Source of the DNA: Blattabacterium cuenoti
GTDB lineage: Bacteria; Bacteroidota; Bacteroidia; Flavobacteriales; Blattabacteriaceae
Assembly: GCF_014252395.1 (NCBI RefSeq)
Contig: NZ_CP059219.1
Coordinates: 44,779 to 108,778, forward strand
DNA: 64,000 bases
Direction: 5' to 3'
Made by a program: the position numbers and the translations under genes. Positions within the stretch are counted from its first letter, which is position 1. Every line of letters begins with the position of its first letter. The notes below the pieces were generated by a model. That model ran no database searches. It was not told the DNA's origin and saw only the letters and a list, made by a program, of their open reading frames with translations. Below, in pieces: positions 7,386 to 17,295 of this stretch.

Positions 7386-10054
7386 AATATAAATTTATAA
7401 AAGAGGCTTTTCTCAATTTTTTTAAAAAAAAAAAACATAAAATTATTCCTTCCTTTCCTATTTATTCTAAAAATGATCCTACTCTTTTTTTTATTAATGC
7501 AGGAATGAATCCTTTTAAGGATTATTTTTTAGGACATAAAAACCCTGAGTTTAAAAGAATAGTAAATATTCAAAAATGTCTTAGAATAACTGGTAAACAT
7601 AATGATTTAGAAAATGTAGGATATGATAATTATCATCATACTATGTTTGAAATGTTAGGAAATTGGTCTTTTGGTGATTATTCAAGAAAAGAAGCTATAG
7701 AATGGGCTTTTGAACTGTTAATAACAGTATATAATATTCCAAAAAATAATATTTATGTATCTATTTTTATTGGAGATAAAAAAGATCAATTATCCATAGA
7801 TAATGAATCTCTAAAATATTGGAAAACTTTAATAAGTGATAAAAATATTCTTTTTTTTGGTAAAAAAGAAAATTTTTGGGAAATGGGGGCTATAGGTCCT
7901 TGTGGACCTTGTACAGAAATACACATAGATTTTCGTAATGAAAAAGAAAAAAAAATGATTCCAGGACAATATCTTATTAATAAAAATCATCCAAAAGTAA
8001 TAGAAATTTGGAATCTTGTTTTTATAGAATTTTTACGTAAATCAGATGGATCTCTAGATCATCTTTCTACTAAACATGTAGATACAGGAATGGGTTTAGA
8101 AAGATTATGTATGGTATTACAAAATAAATTTTCTAGTTATGAAACTGACATTTTTTCTTCTACTATTCAAGATATAAAAAAAAATTTAGGAAATATTTAT
8201 AAAGAAGAGTTTAATCAAAATGTATCTATACGAATTATAGCTGATCATTTAAGAGCTATTGTTTTTTCTATTTCTGATGGACTATTACCATCTAATAATG
8301 GATCTGGTTATGTTATTAGAAAAATTTTAAGAAGATCTATTATTTATGCTAATCGTTTTTTATCTAAAAAAGATCCTTTTATTTATCAATTAGTTACTTC
8401 TTTAGTAAAAGAAATGGGATATTTTTATCCTGAATTAATAAATAAAAAAAAAGATATACAAAATATAATTAAAGAAGAAGAAATATATTTTTTTAAAGTA
8501 ATTGAAAAAGGTCATAAAAAAATTAAATATATAATAAAAAAAACTAAAGAAAAAAATGAAAAAATTATTGATGGAAAAATTATTTTTCAATTATATGATA
8601 CTTATGGATTTCCTATTGAATTATCAAAATTTTTGGCAAAAAAAAATAATTTATTAATTGATGATAAATTATTTAAAAAAAAACTTTTAGAACAAAAAGA
8701 AAGATCTAAAAAGGAAAGTAGCGGAATAATAAAAAAAGATTGGATAAGTATAAATGAAAAAAATTTTTTTTATGAAGAAGAAAATTTTATAGGATATAAT
8801 TATTTAGAATATAATATTTTAATAATAAAATATAGAAAAGTAGAAAATCAATTAAATAACACTTATTATTATGATTTAGTATTCTCTAAAACTCCTTTTT
8901 ATCCTAAAGGTGGAGGACAAATAGGTGATATTGGTTTTATTAAAAATAAATTTGATGAAATTTTTGTTTTTGATACCAAAAAAGAAAATTCTATTATTAT
9001 ACATTCTGTTAAAAAATTACCAAAGGATATATATTCTTCTTTTAAAGCTATAGTAGATAAAAAAAGAAGAGAAAAAATAGAAAAAAATCACACTTCTACT
9101 CATTTATTAAATTTTGCATTAAAAAAAATTTTAGGAAATCATATTCAACAAAAAGGTTCTTATATAGGAGATGATTATCTAAGATTTGATTTTTATCATT
9201 ATAAAAAAATAACTTATGAAGAATTATATCAAATAGAAGATTTAGTTCAAAAATTAATTTTTTCAAATTTTTTTATAGAAGAAAAAATATTTCTTTCTTT
9301 AGAAGAAGCTAAAAAAAATGTTTCTTATTATAGCGATATTTTTGAAGAAAAGTATAAAAAAAAAATACGTTTAATCACTTTTGGAAATTCATCTGAATTT
9401 TGCATAGGTACACATGTAAAAAAAACTGGATTAATTCAAATTTTTAAAATCATATCAGAAACTTCTGCTTCATATGGAATACGAAGAATTAAAGCAATAA
9501 CTTATAAAAAAGCAATACAATACTTAAAAAATTTTTATAATCAATATAATTCTTTAAAAGATAAAATGAAATATCCAGAAAATCCTATAAAAAGTTTTGT
9601 ATTCTTACAAGATCATAATAAAAAATTAGAAAAAAAAATATTAAATATACATTCACAACAAATAAAAATATTAAAAAAAGAATATTCTATAAAAGCTATT
9701 AAATTATCATATATAAAATATATATGTGATATTAATGAATATCAGGAAAAAGAATTTGATATGAATGTTTTAAAAAAAACTTTATTAGATTTGAGACATG
9801 AAATATTTAATTTATTTATGATTTTAGGATTTATAAAAAACGGAAAACCAACTGTTTTTATATCTATTTCAGATTATATTATTAAAAATAATAATATTCA
9901 TGCTAATCAAATAATATGTAAAATGGCAGATCATATTCATGGAAAATATTGGGGAAAATCTTTTTTTGCTACAACTATAGGAATTAAAAAAAATGGATTA
10001 CAATTAGTCTTTAAGGATTCCATAGAATTTATAAAAAAAACATTTATGGATTAA
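7382..10054 (+). CDS. alaS: Alanyl-tRNA synthetase
   Basis: Charges tRNA-Ala. The 890-residue protein has the class II catalytic core at the N-terminus (INAGMNPFKDYFLG, MFEMLGNWSFGDY), the tRNA-recognition region, and the editing domain with zinc-binding residues His570 and His574 (NHTSTH) and Cys674 and His678 (FCIGTH), followed by a DHHA1-like C-terminal domain. Length and order match the family. The ATG overlaps the stop of the acyltransferase gene (ATGA). Codons 15-18 are a run of twelve A bases (7424-7435), a likely slippage site, but here the frame is intact. Confidence 0.97.
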   Translation: MKYKFIKEAFLNFFKKKKHKIIPSFPIYSKNDPTLFFINAGMNPFKDYFLGHKNPEFKRIVNIQKCLRITGKHNDLENVGYDNYHHTMFEMLGNWSFGDYSRKEAIEWAFELLITVYNIPKNNIYVSIFIGDKKDQLSIDNESLKYWKTLISDKNILFFGKKENFWEMGAIGPCGPCTEIHIDFRNEKEKKMIPGQYLINKNHPKVIEIWNLVFIEFLRKSDGSLDHLSTKHVDTGMGLERLCMVLQNKFSSYETDIFSSTIQDIKKNLGNIYKEEFNQNVSIRIIADHLRAIVFSISDGLLPSNNGSGYVIRKILRRSIIYANRFLSKKDPFIYQLVTSLVKEMGYFYPELINKKKDIQNIIKEEEIYFFKVIEKGHKKIKYIIKKTKEKNEKIIDGKIIFQLYDTYGFPIELSKFLAKKNNLLIDDKLFKKKLLEQKERSKKESSGIIKKDWISINEKNFFYEEENFIGYNYLEYNILIIKYRKVENQLNNTYYYDLVFSKTPFYPKGGGQIGDIGFIKNKFDEIFVFDTKKENSIIIHSVKKLPKDIYSSFKAIVDKKRREKIEKNHTSTHLLNFALKKILGNHIQQKGSYIGDDYLRFDFYHYKKITYEELYQIEDLVQKLIFSNFFIEEKIFLSLEEAKKNVSYYSDIFEEKYKKKIRLITFGNSSEFCIGTHVKKTGLIQIFKIISETSASYGIRRIKAITYKKAIQYLKNFYNQYNSLKDKMKYPENPIKSFVFLQDHNKKLEKKILNIHSQQIKILKKEYSIKAIKLSYIKYICDINEYQEKEFDMNVLKKTLLDLRHEIFNLFMILGFIKNGKPTVFISISDYIIKNNNIHANQIICKMADHIHGKYWGKSFFATTIGIKKNGLQLVFKDSIEFIKKTFMD

Positions 10055-10064
10055 AATAATAAAC

Positions 10065-10094
10065 TTTGATAGATCTTTAAAATGTTTAAATTTG
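10065..10094 (+). promoter_or_regulatory. Candidate promoter for sucA (TTTG-N18-TAAATTTG)
   Basis: TTTG at 10065-10068 and TAAATTTG at 10087-10094 fit the Bacteroidota -33 and -7 consensus with an 18-base spacer. The predicted transcription start, about 10098-10101, falls after the first in-frame ATG (10082) and before the second (10112), which argues for the second as the translation start. Chance matches are not rare in such AT-rich DNA. Confidence 0.4.
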
Positions 10095-10111
10095 AAATAA
10101 AAACTTTGTGT

Positions 10112-12838
10112 ATGAGTGATAGATATTCTTTTCTAAATTCAATCCAATATATAGAATCTCTTTATGATAAATATAAAAAGGATCCTAATTTAGTAGAACC
10201 TAGTTGGAGTGCTTTTTTTCACGGATTTGATTTTAGAAAAGAAACATATAATGAAGAATTAAAAAATAATAACGTTTTTAATAACAAAGTGAAAAAAGAA
10301 TTTTCAGTATTAAATTTAATTCATGCTTATAGAGAAAAAGGACATTTATTTACTAATACAAATCCTATTAAAGAAAAAAGAAAATATTTTCCTTATTTGG
10401 ATTTTAGAAATTTTGGATTATCTGAAAAAGAATTAGATTTATGTTTTGAAGTTGGAAACTTAATAGGAATAGGAAAAACTTCTTTAAGAAATATAATTAA
10501 ATATTTAAAAAATATTTATTGTAATTCTATAGGAATAGAATATATGCATATTTCAGATTCTAATAAAATAGAATGGATTGAAAAATGGTTTCAAAGAGAA
10601 AAATTTAAATTTTCTACAGAAGAAAAAAAATTTTTTTTAAAAAAATTAAATGAAGCATTATCTTTTGAAAATTTTATTCATACCAAATTTATAGGTCAAA
10701 AAAGATTTTCTATAGAAGGAAATGAGTCTACACTTCCTGCATTAGAAGAAATGATAGAATATGCATCTAATAAATATTTTACTGAAAATTTTGTAATTGG
10801 AATGTCTCATAGAGGACGTTTAAATCTATTATCTAATTTTTTTCATAAAGATTATCATCAAATATTTAGTGAATTTCAGGGAAAAGAATATGAAGATAAA
10901 AATTTTTCTGGAGATGTTAAATATCATTTAGGCTTTTCTAAAATAAGAAAAAGTCGTAAAGGACAATATGTTAAACTTATTTTAGTACCTAATCCATCTC
11001 ATTTAGAATCTGTAGATTCTATTGTAGAAGGTATTACACGTGCAAAAATAGATATAAATTATAATAAAAATATACATTCTAAAAAAATTATTCCTGTTCT
11101 TATTCATGGAGATGCAGCTTTATCTGGACAAGGGATTGTATATGAAGTTGTTCAATTATCTAAACTAAAAGGATATAGTACAGGTGGGACAATTCATATT
11201 GTTATTAATAATCAAATAGGATTTACTACAAATTATACAGAAGGTCGTTCCAGTATTTATTGTACTGATATAGCAAAAGTTATTCTTTCTCCTGTATTAC
11301 ATGTAAATGCGGACAATATAGAATCTGTTATAAAATCTGTTTATTTTGCTGTTGATTTTAGAATGCGTTACCACGAAGATATTTTTATAGATTTACTTGG
11401 ATATAGAAAATATGGACATAATGAAGGAGATGAACCTCGCTTTACTCAACCTACTTTATATAAAGTTATTTCAAAACATACTAATTCTTACAAATTATAT
11501 AAAAATAAATTAGAAAAAGAAGGAATTATTAATAATAATGAAGTAATAAATATGGAAAAAAAATATGAAAATGACCTTCTTAAAGGATATAATAAAGCTA
11601 AAAATATTAAATGTAATTCTTTTTTAGAATTAGAAGAAGATGAATGGAAAAATTTTCCTATAGTATCTAATGATGAAAATATTTTTAAAGAAGTAGATAC
11701 ACGATTGCCAATAGAAAAAATTGTAAAAATTTCTAATAAGATTTTTTCTATTCCAAAGGATAAAAAATTTTTTAGAAAAACTGAATATATTTTTCAAAAA
11801 AGAATGGAAATGATTCATAAAAATTTATTGGATTGGGGAATGGCTGAATTAATAGCTTATGGAACTATTCTAGATGAAGGTAATCCTATTCGTTTATCAG
11901 GAGAAGATGTAGCAAGAGGTACTTTTTCTCAACGTCATGCTGTTATAAAAACAGAAGAAGAAGAGGAGATTATTCTTCTTAATCAAATACGTACAGGACA
12001 AGCAAAAATACAAGTGTATAATTCTCCTCTTTCAGAATATGGAGTTTTAGGTTTTGATTATGGATATGCTATGTTTACTCCTAATGTATTAACATTGTGG
12101 GAAGCACAATTTGGAGATTTTGTAAATGGAGGACAAATTATAATAGATCAATATATTTCCTCTGGAGAAAATAAATGGAAAATTAAAAATGGCATTGTAT
12201 TATTATTGCCTCATGGATATGAAGGACAAGGACCTGAACATTCTTCTGCTCGTATAGAACGTTATTTACAACTTTGTGCTAATAATAATTTATTCTTGGT
12301 TAATTGTACTACTCCATCCAATTTTTATCATCTTTTGAGAAGACAATTAAAATTAAATTATAGAAAACCTCTTATAGTTTTTACTCCAAAAAGTTTACTT
12401 AGAAATAAAAAATGTTTATCAACAATTGATAATCTTTCTCAAGATATTTTTCAAGAAATTTTTGATGATATTTCTGTTATAGATTCTAATAAAATAGAAA
12501 AAATCATTTTTTGTTCTGGAAAAATATATTATGATTTACTAAATAGAAAAGAATCTATTAAAGATGAAAAAACAGCATTAATTCGTATAGAACAAATATA
12601 TCCATTAAGAATAGAAAAAATAAAAAAATTACTTATAAAGTATAAAAATAAAAAAGAAATTTTTTGGGTACAAGAAGAACCAGAAAATATGGGATTGTGG
12701 AGTTTTATTTTAAGAAAAATAGGACATATAATTCCTTTTAAATTAATATCTCCATCTGAAAACTCTAGTCCATCTACAGGATCTTATCAAGATTTTTTAA
12801 AAATTCAAAATAAAATATTAGTGCAATCTTTCCTTTAA
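10112..12838 (+). CDS. sucA: 2-oxoglutarate dehydrogenase E1 component
   Basis: Thiamine-diphosphate-dependent decarboxylase that oxidises 2-oxoglutarate and passes the succinyl group to SucB. Visible are the N-terminal YIESLYDKYKKDPN and WSAFF segment that docks to the complex, SHRGRLN, HGDAALSGQG, INNQIGFTT and the C-terminal transketolase-like domain (GEDVARGTFSQRHAV, EAQFGDF, GYEGQGPEHSSAR). I start it at Met 10112 (908 residues) because MSDRYSFLNS matches how flavobacterial SucA proteins begin and a candidate promoter overlaps the upstream ATG at 10082; that earlier start would add ten residues. sucB follows after 37 bp. Confidence 0.95.
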   Translation: MSDRYSFLNSIQYIESLYDKYKKDPNLVEPSWSAFFHGFDFRKETYNEELKNNNVFNNKVKKEFSVLNLIHAYREKGHLFTNTNPIKEKRKYFPYLDFRNFGLSEKELDLCFEVGNLIGIGKTSLRNIIKYLKNIYCNSIGIEYMHISDSNKIEWIEKWFQREKFKFSTEEKKFFLKKLNEALSFENFIHTKFIGQKRFSIEGNESTLPALEEMIEYASNKYFTENFVIGMSHRGRLNLLSNFFHKDYHQIFSEFQGKEYEDKNFSGDVKYHLGFSKIRKSRKGQYVKLILVPNPSHLESVDSIVEGITRAKIDINYNKNIHSKKIIPVLIHGDAALSGQGIVYEVVQLSKLKGYSTGGTIHIVINNQIGFTTNYTEGRSSIYCTDIAKVILSPVLHVNADNIESVIKSVYFAVDFRMRYHEDIFIDLLGYRKYGHNEGDEPRFTQPTLYKVISKHTNSYKLYKNKLEKEGIINNNEVINMEKKYENDLLKGYNKAKNIKCNSFLELEEDEWKNFPIVSNDENIFKEVDTRLPIEKIVKISNKIFSIPKDKKFFRKTEYIFQKRMEMIHKNLLDWGMAELIAYGTILDEGNPIRLSGEDVARGTFSQRHAVIKTEEEEEIILLNQIRTGQAKIQVYNSPLSEYGVLGFDYGYAMFTPNVLTLWEAQFGDFVNGGQIIIDQYISSGENKWKIKNGIVLLLPHGYEGQGPEHSSARIERYLQLCANNNLFLVNCTTPSNFYHLLRRQLKLNYRKPLIVFTPKSLLRNKKCLSTIDNLSQDIFQEIFDDISVIDSNKIEKIIFCSGKIYYDLLNRKESIKDEKTALIRIEQIYPLRIEKIKKLLIKYKNKKEIFWVQEEPENMGLWSFILRKIGHIIPFKLISPSENSSPSTGSYQDFLKIQNKILVQSFL

Positions 12839-12875
12839 TTTGAATTTATTTTAATATTTAAAACTTAAAATTATT

Positions 12876-14087
12876 ATGATAATAAAGGTGAAAGTACCTT
12901 CCCCAGGAGAATCTATAACAGAAGTAGAAGTATCATCTTTGTTTGTAAAAAACGGAGATTATGTTTCTAAAGGTCAAATAATAGCAGAAATAGATTCAGA
13001 TAAGGCAACTTTGGAAATTTCTGCAGAAGAATGTGGAACTATAACCTTAATGGTAAAAAAAGGAGAAAGAATAGAAGTAGGAGAAACATTTTGTATTATT
13101 AATTCTTATAAAAAAAATGATGAGATTTATAATAAAAATATTACTAACACCCATAAAGTAAAAAATGGTAAAAAAAAACATATTTGCAATAATATAGCTT
13201 CACCAGCTTCAAAAAAAATTTTAAATGAAAAAAATATTTCTATAAAAAATGTTAAAGGAACTGGAAAAGGTGGAAGAATTATAAAAGAAGATTGTATCCT
13301 TTTTAAAGAAAAGAATATAAATGATTCTATCATAGAAGAAAATACAATGAATAATCGTTTAAAAACAATAACTCCACTTTCTTCTTTAAGAAGAAAACTT
13401 TCAGAAAGATTAGTTTCTATAAAAAATAAAACAGCTACATTAACTACATTTAATGAAGTAGATATGCAAGAAATTTTTTTAATAAGAAAAAAGTATAAGG
13501 ATTTTTTTCAAGAAAAACATGGAGTTCATTTAGGATTTATGTCTTTTTTTACTCTTTCTTGTGTTAAAGCTTTAAAACTTTATCCAGATATAAATGCTAT
13601 GATTGATAAAGAAAAAAAAATTAATTTTAAATATTATGATATTAGTATTGCTATATCTGGTCCTAAAGGATTAATGGTTCCTGTAATAAGAAATGCAGAT
13701 CATTTATCTATTTTAGAAATAGAAAAAGAAATAAATAGATTATCAATACGTGTTAGAAATAATACAATTTCTATTGATGAAATGAAAGGAGGTACTTTTA
13801 CTATTACTAATGGTGGAGTTTTTGGATCTTTATTATCTACTCCAATTATAAATCCACCACAAAGTGCTATTTTAGGAATGCATAAAATTATGGAAAGAAC
13901 TGTAGTTATTAATGGTTCTATTAAAATACGTCCTATGATGTACTTAGCTTTATCCTATGATCATAGAATAATTGATGGAAAAGAATCTGTTGGTTTTTTA
14001 ATTAATATAAAAAAAATTATAGAAAATCCAATGAAATTTTTAATGGAAGAAAATGATAAAGATTTTTCCAAAATATTAGATTTATAA
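12876..14087 (+). CDS. sucB: Dihydrolipoamide succinyltransferase, E2 of 2-oxoglutarate dehydrogenase
   Basis: Core of the 2-oxoglutarate dehydrogenase complex, moving the succinyl group from E1 to CoA. The N-terminal lipoyl domain (residues 1-77) has the lipoylation site Lys43 in DSDKA. A short peripheral-subunit-binding domain lies near residues 108-140 (SPASKKILNE, VKGTGKGGRI), and the catalytic domain ends with YDHRIIDGKE, where His363 and Asp367 are the catalytic pair. 403 residues is normal for the family. The third subunit, dihydrolipoamide dehydrogenase, is not in the window. The gene ends four bases from the convergent TPR gene. Confidence 0.95.
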   Translation: MIIKVKVPSPGESITEVEVSSLFVKNGDYVSKGQIIAEIDSDKATLEISAEECGTITLMVKKGERIEVGETFCIINSYKKNDEIYNKNITNTHKVKNGKKKHICNNIASPASKKILNEKNISIKNVKGTGKGGRIIKEDCILFKEKNINDSIIEENTMNNRLKTITPLSSLRRKLSERLVSIKNKTATLTTFNEVDMQEIFLIRKKYKDFFQEKHGVHLGFMSFFTLSCVKALKLYPDINAMIDKEKKINFKYYDISIAISGPKGLMVPVIRNADHLSILEIEKEINRLSIRVRNNTISIDEMKGGTFTITNGGVFGSLLSTPIINPPQSAILGMHKIMERTVVINGSIKIRPMMYLALSYDHRIIDGKESVGFLINIKKIIENPMKFLMEENDKDFSKILDL

Positions 14088-14091
14088 AAAT

Positions 14092-14646
14092 CTAATATTT
14101 ATTTCTAATAAAAGGATTTTGCCTATCTTTAATATTCATTTTTTTTATTTGTATTTTTATTATTTGAATTTGATCTTGTAATAATCCAGAAATATCTGTT
14201 TTTTTTGCTTCTAATAATAAATGTTCAGCTTTTTTTTTATCTCCTTTTGATAAAGATGCTATTGCTAGATTTAATTTAGCAATAGCAATATTTTGTTTAA
14301 ATTTTAAACCAAAATCTAATGCTTTTTGCATATAATTTTCTGATTGAATAATATTTTTTTCTGAATATAAAATTCCATTTAAAAAATAATAATAAGCTAT
14401 TTGATTTTTAGTAAGTTGTAATTTTGGATTTTTAATATATCCTAAATATTTTTTAAAACCTTTCATGTCCTTTTTACGTATTTTTAAAAAAGCTAATAGT
14501 AAAAATTCATTTCTGAAAATGAAAAAAATAGGAATTATACTAAATAAAGATAAAATAGATCCTAAAAAATAATTTTCTTGAAAAAAGAAAAAAATAGATA
14601 TTAAAAAAATAAATATAGATAATATTATTTTTGTATATTTTCTCAT
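14092..14646 (-). CDS. Membrane protein with TPR-like repeats, function unknown
   Basis: A 184-residue protein with two hydrophobic segments at about residues 6-24 and 27-46, followed by a soluble helical part. The segments around residues 80-110 and 113-145 (NIAIAKLNLAIASLSKGDKK) look like tetratricopeptide repeats. It is the last gene of a minus-strand set with the esterase (11 bp gap) and lolD. Similar small TPR membrane proteins are found in flavobacteria, but I do not know a function and assign none. Confidence 0.65.
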   Translation of the reverse strand: MRKYTKIILSIFIFLISIFFFFQENYFLGSILSLFSIIPIFFIFRNEFLLLAFLKIRKKDMKGFKKYLGYIKNPKLQLTKNQIAYYYFLNGILYSEKNIIQSENYMQKALDFGLKFKQNIAIAKLNLAIASLSKGDKKKAEHLLLEAKKTDISGLLQDQIQIIKIQIKKMNIKDRQNPFIRNKY

Positions 14647-14657
14647 AATTTATAATT

Positions 14658-15347
14658 TTATGAAAAAACATTTTTTTTTATAATCCAATTCATAAGATCT
14701 TTATGATTTAAAATATTTATATTATGTCCAGATTCATATTCTTTATATAGATAGGATATTTGATTTTTTTCAAGAAATTTTAATCCTTTTTTTACCTTTT
14801 TAATAGGAATAATAGTATCATATATTCCATGAGAAATAAAAAAATTTAAATCATAATAAATTTTTTTATTTATTTTTTTTGGTATAATATAATTTTCTAA
14901 ATATCCACTTAAAGCAATTACTTTTTTAACTATATTTGGTTTTATAAAAGCTATAGAATAGCTTAAAATAGCTCCTTGACTAAACCCACATAACCATACT
15001 TCATTTTTTTTTAATTTATATTCTTTTATAGCTTCATCTATAAAAAATGATATTTTTTGAATAGTTTTTTTAGCTTGTGAAATATGGATAAGTTTTTTTT
15101 CATCAGAAAAATCTATATCATACCAAGAATATTTATTTATTCCATTGGAATAGATTCCTTGAAGACTAATTATAAAAAAATTTTCTGGAATATCTTTTTC
15201 TAAAAAAAAAAATAAATCTTTCTCATTACTTCCATATCCATGTAGCATTAAAAAAAGAGAAGAATTTTTTTTTATAGATTTTTTTGTAATATATTTTATA
15301 GATAAATTATTGTTTAATACATTTTTATATTTTGTATAATATTCCAT
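14658..15347 (-). CDS. Alpha/beta-hydrolase, phospholipase/carboxylesterase family
   Basis: A 229-residue serine hydrolase of the YpfH/carboxylesterase type. The oxyanion segment LHGYGSNEKDL is at residues 35-45, the nucleophile elbow GFSQG at 121-125 (Ser123), the acid Asp177 in HGIYDTIIP, and His208 in ESGHNI, so the catalytic triad is complete. No signal peptide is seen, so it should be cytoplasmic. Its first 23 bases overlap the end of lolD in another frame, which implies coupled translation. The substrate is unknown. Confidence 0.8.
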   Translation of the reverse strand: MEYYTKYKNVLNNNLSIKYITKKSIKKNSSLFLMLHGYGSNEKDLFFFLEKDIPENFFIISLQGIYSNGINKYSWYDIDFSDEKKLIHISQAKKTIQKISFFIDEAIKEYKLKKNEVWLCGFSQGAILSYSIAFIKPNIVKKVIALSGYLENYIIPKKINKKIYYDLNFFISHGIYDTIIPIKKVKKGLKFLEKNQISYLYKEYESGHNINILNHKDLMNWIIKKNVFS

Positions 15348-15999
15348 TTTCTATTTTTAATTTTTCATCAGACATATCTGATAATTCTAAATTATGAGTT
15401 ACTATTAAAAAAGTTTGTTTTAATTCTTTTTTTAAAAAGAAAAAAAAATTGTGTAAACTTTCTGCATTTTTCATATCTAAATTTCCCGAAGGTTCATCAG
15501 CAAAAATAATTTTAGGATTATTAATTAAAGCTCTTGCTACAGATAATCTTTGTTTTTGTCCTCCAGATAGTTCTTCTGGTTTTGAATCTTTATATTTATA
15601 GATATTTAATTTTTTTAATAAATTTTCAGCTTTTTTTTTTAAACATTTTTTTTTATTATTTTTATTTATAAATCCTGGTATACAAATATTTTCTAATACA
15701 GTAAATTCAGGAAATAATTGAGGTGTTTGAAACACAAAACCTATATCTTCATTTCTTATGATAGATAATTCTTTATCTAAAAGATATAATACATTTTTTT
15801 TATTAATTTTTAAAATTGTTATTATTTTTTTTTTTATAGTAGGTTTCTCTAAAGTACCTAATATATGTAATAAAGTACTTTTACCAGATCCAGATTCTCC
15901 TAATATACAAACTATTTTACCTTTTTTTACAAAAAGATTAACTCCTTTTAAAACTTCATCTTTTCCATATGATTTGTATATATTTTCAGCTTGAATCAT
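15325..15999 (-). CDS. lolD: ABC transporter ATP-binding protein, LolD-like
   Basis: ATPase of the MacB/LolD class, which powers release of lipoproteins from the inner membrane when partnered with LolC/E permeases. Walker A is GESGSGKST, the Q-loop is FVFQTPQLFPEFT, the signature is LSGGQKQRLSVARAL and Walker B is IIFADEPSGNLD. At 224 residues it is a stand-alone nucleotide-binding domain. No permease gene is next to it, so the LolD assignment over another MacB-type exporter rests on sequence resemblance. It leads a minus-strand transcript with the esterase and the TPR gene and diverges from sucC. Confidence 0.8.
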   Translation of the reverse strand: MIQAENIYKSYGKDEVLKGVNLFVKKGKIVCILGESGSGKSTLLHILGTLEKPTIKKKIITILKINKKNVLYLLDKELSIIRNEDIGFVFQTPQLFPEFTVLENICIPGFINKNNKKKCLKKKAENLLKKLNIYKYKDSKPEELSGGQKQRLSVARALINNPKIIFADEPSGNLDMKNAESLHNFFFFLKKELKQTFLIVTHNLELSDMSDEKLKIENGILYKI

Positions 16000-16081
16000 T
16001 TTTATTAAATTTATAATTTTATTAAAAATAAAAAATAAACGAATTTAGTTTAAATTTACTTATGAATAAAACTATTTTTGA

Positions 16082-17284
16082 ATGAATTTATACGAATTTC
16101 AAGGTAGAGAAATATTAAGTTCTTTTTCAATTAAAATTCCAGAAGGTATTCTTGTTTCTTCTCCAGAAGAAGCTGTAAAAGCTGCAAAAAAACTTTTTAA
16201 AAAAAGCAAAAAAAAATCTTTAGTAATTAAAGCTCAAATACATGCAGGTGGACGAGGAAAATCTGGAGGAATTAAAGTGGTAAAAACTTTAGATGAGGTT
16301 TATGAAATTTCAAAAAATATTTTGGGGAAATTTCTTGTGACCCCACAAACCTCTAAAAGAGGTAAATTAGTTAAAAAAATATTATTATCTGAAGATGTTT
16401 ATCCTTCAAATTCTATTAATACTCCTATAGAGTATTATTTATCTATATTAGTAGATCGTGATATAGAAAAAAATATCATTCTTTATTCTAAAGAAGGTGG
16501 AATCAATATAGAAGAAATTTCAAAAAAAAGTCCATATAAAATATATAGAGAAGAAATAAATCCTATATTAGGACTGCAATTATTTCAAGCTAGAAAAATA
16601 GGTTTTAAATTAGGAATTAAAAATGAATCCTTAAAAAATTTTATTCATTTTTTAATGCATTTATATAAAGCTTATAAAGCTTGTGATGCTTTATTATTGG
16701 AAATAAATCCTTTAATTAAAACATTTGATAATAAAATCATTCCAATAGATATAAAAATAATATTAGACGATAATGCTTTGTTTCGTCATAAAGAATATAT
16801 ATCATTTTATCAAGATGATATAGATCCTATTGAAAAAGAAGCTATTGACGCTAAATTAAATTTTTTAAAGTTAGAAGGGAATGTAGGATGTATGGTTAAT
16901 GGAGCTGGTTTAGCTATGGCTACTATGGATATGATTAAATCTTGTGGAGGTTCTCCTGCTAATTTTTTAGATATAGGAGGTTCAGCAGATAAAATACGTG
17001 TAGAAAAAGCATTTTGTATTATTTTAAAAGATAAATCTGTTAAAACTGTATTAATAAATATATTTGGAGGTATAGTACGTTGTGATACAGTAGCAGAAGG
17101 TATAATTAATTCATATTCTAAAATTAATTTTTTTTTAAAAAAAATACCAATAGTTGTTCGTTTACAAGGTACAAATGAAAAAATAGCAAAAAAAATGCTT
17201 AATAAAAGTTTATTGCCTATTTATTCTACTGATACTTTAAAAAAAGCAGCTTATAAAATTAAAGAAATTTTGTCTATTGGTTAG
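16082..17284 (+). CDS. sucC: Succinyl-CoA ligase (ADP-forming) beta subunit
   Basis: Beta subunit of the enzyme that converts succinyl-CoA to succinate with phosphorylation of ADP or GDP. The ATP-grasp N-terminal domain starts with MNLYEFQGREIL and contains VIKAQIHAGGRGKSGGIK; the C-terminal CoA-ligase domain has VNGAGLAMATMDMI, ANFLDIGGSAD and NIFGGIVRCD. Length (400) is typical. The alpha subunit gene sucD is not adjacent and not in this window; separate sucC and sucD loci are common in this phylum. With sucA and sucB it continues the oxidative branch of the TCA cycle. Confidence 0.95.
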   Translation: MNLYEFQGREILSSFSIKIPEGILVSSPEEAVKAAKKLFKKSKKKSLVIKAQIHAGGRGKSGGIKVVKTLDEVYEISKNILGKFLVTPQTSKRGKLVKKILLSEDVYPSNSINTPIEYYLSILVDRDIEKNIILYSKEGGINIEEISKKSPYKIYREEINPILGLQLFQARKIGFKLGIKNESLKNFIHFLMHLYKAYKACDALLLEINPLIKTFDNKIIPIDIKIILDDNALFRHKEYISFYQDDIDPIEKEAIDAKLNFLKLEGNVGCMVNGAGLAMATMDMIKSCGGSPANFLDIGGSADKIRVEKAFCIILKDKSVKTVLINIFGGIVRCDTVAEGIINSYSKINFFLKKIPIVVRLQGTNEKIAKKMLNKSLLPIYSTDTLKKAAYKIKEILSIG

Positions 17285-17295
17285 ATTATTATGTT

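Noticed and set aside
16073-16080. TATTTTTG box directly before the sucC ATG
   Set aside because: Transcription would start inside the first codons, and the sucC start is well supported by family alignment; likely chance.
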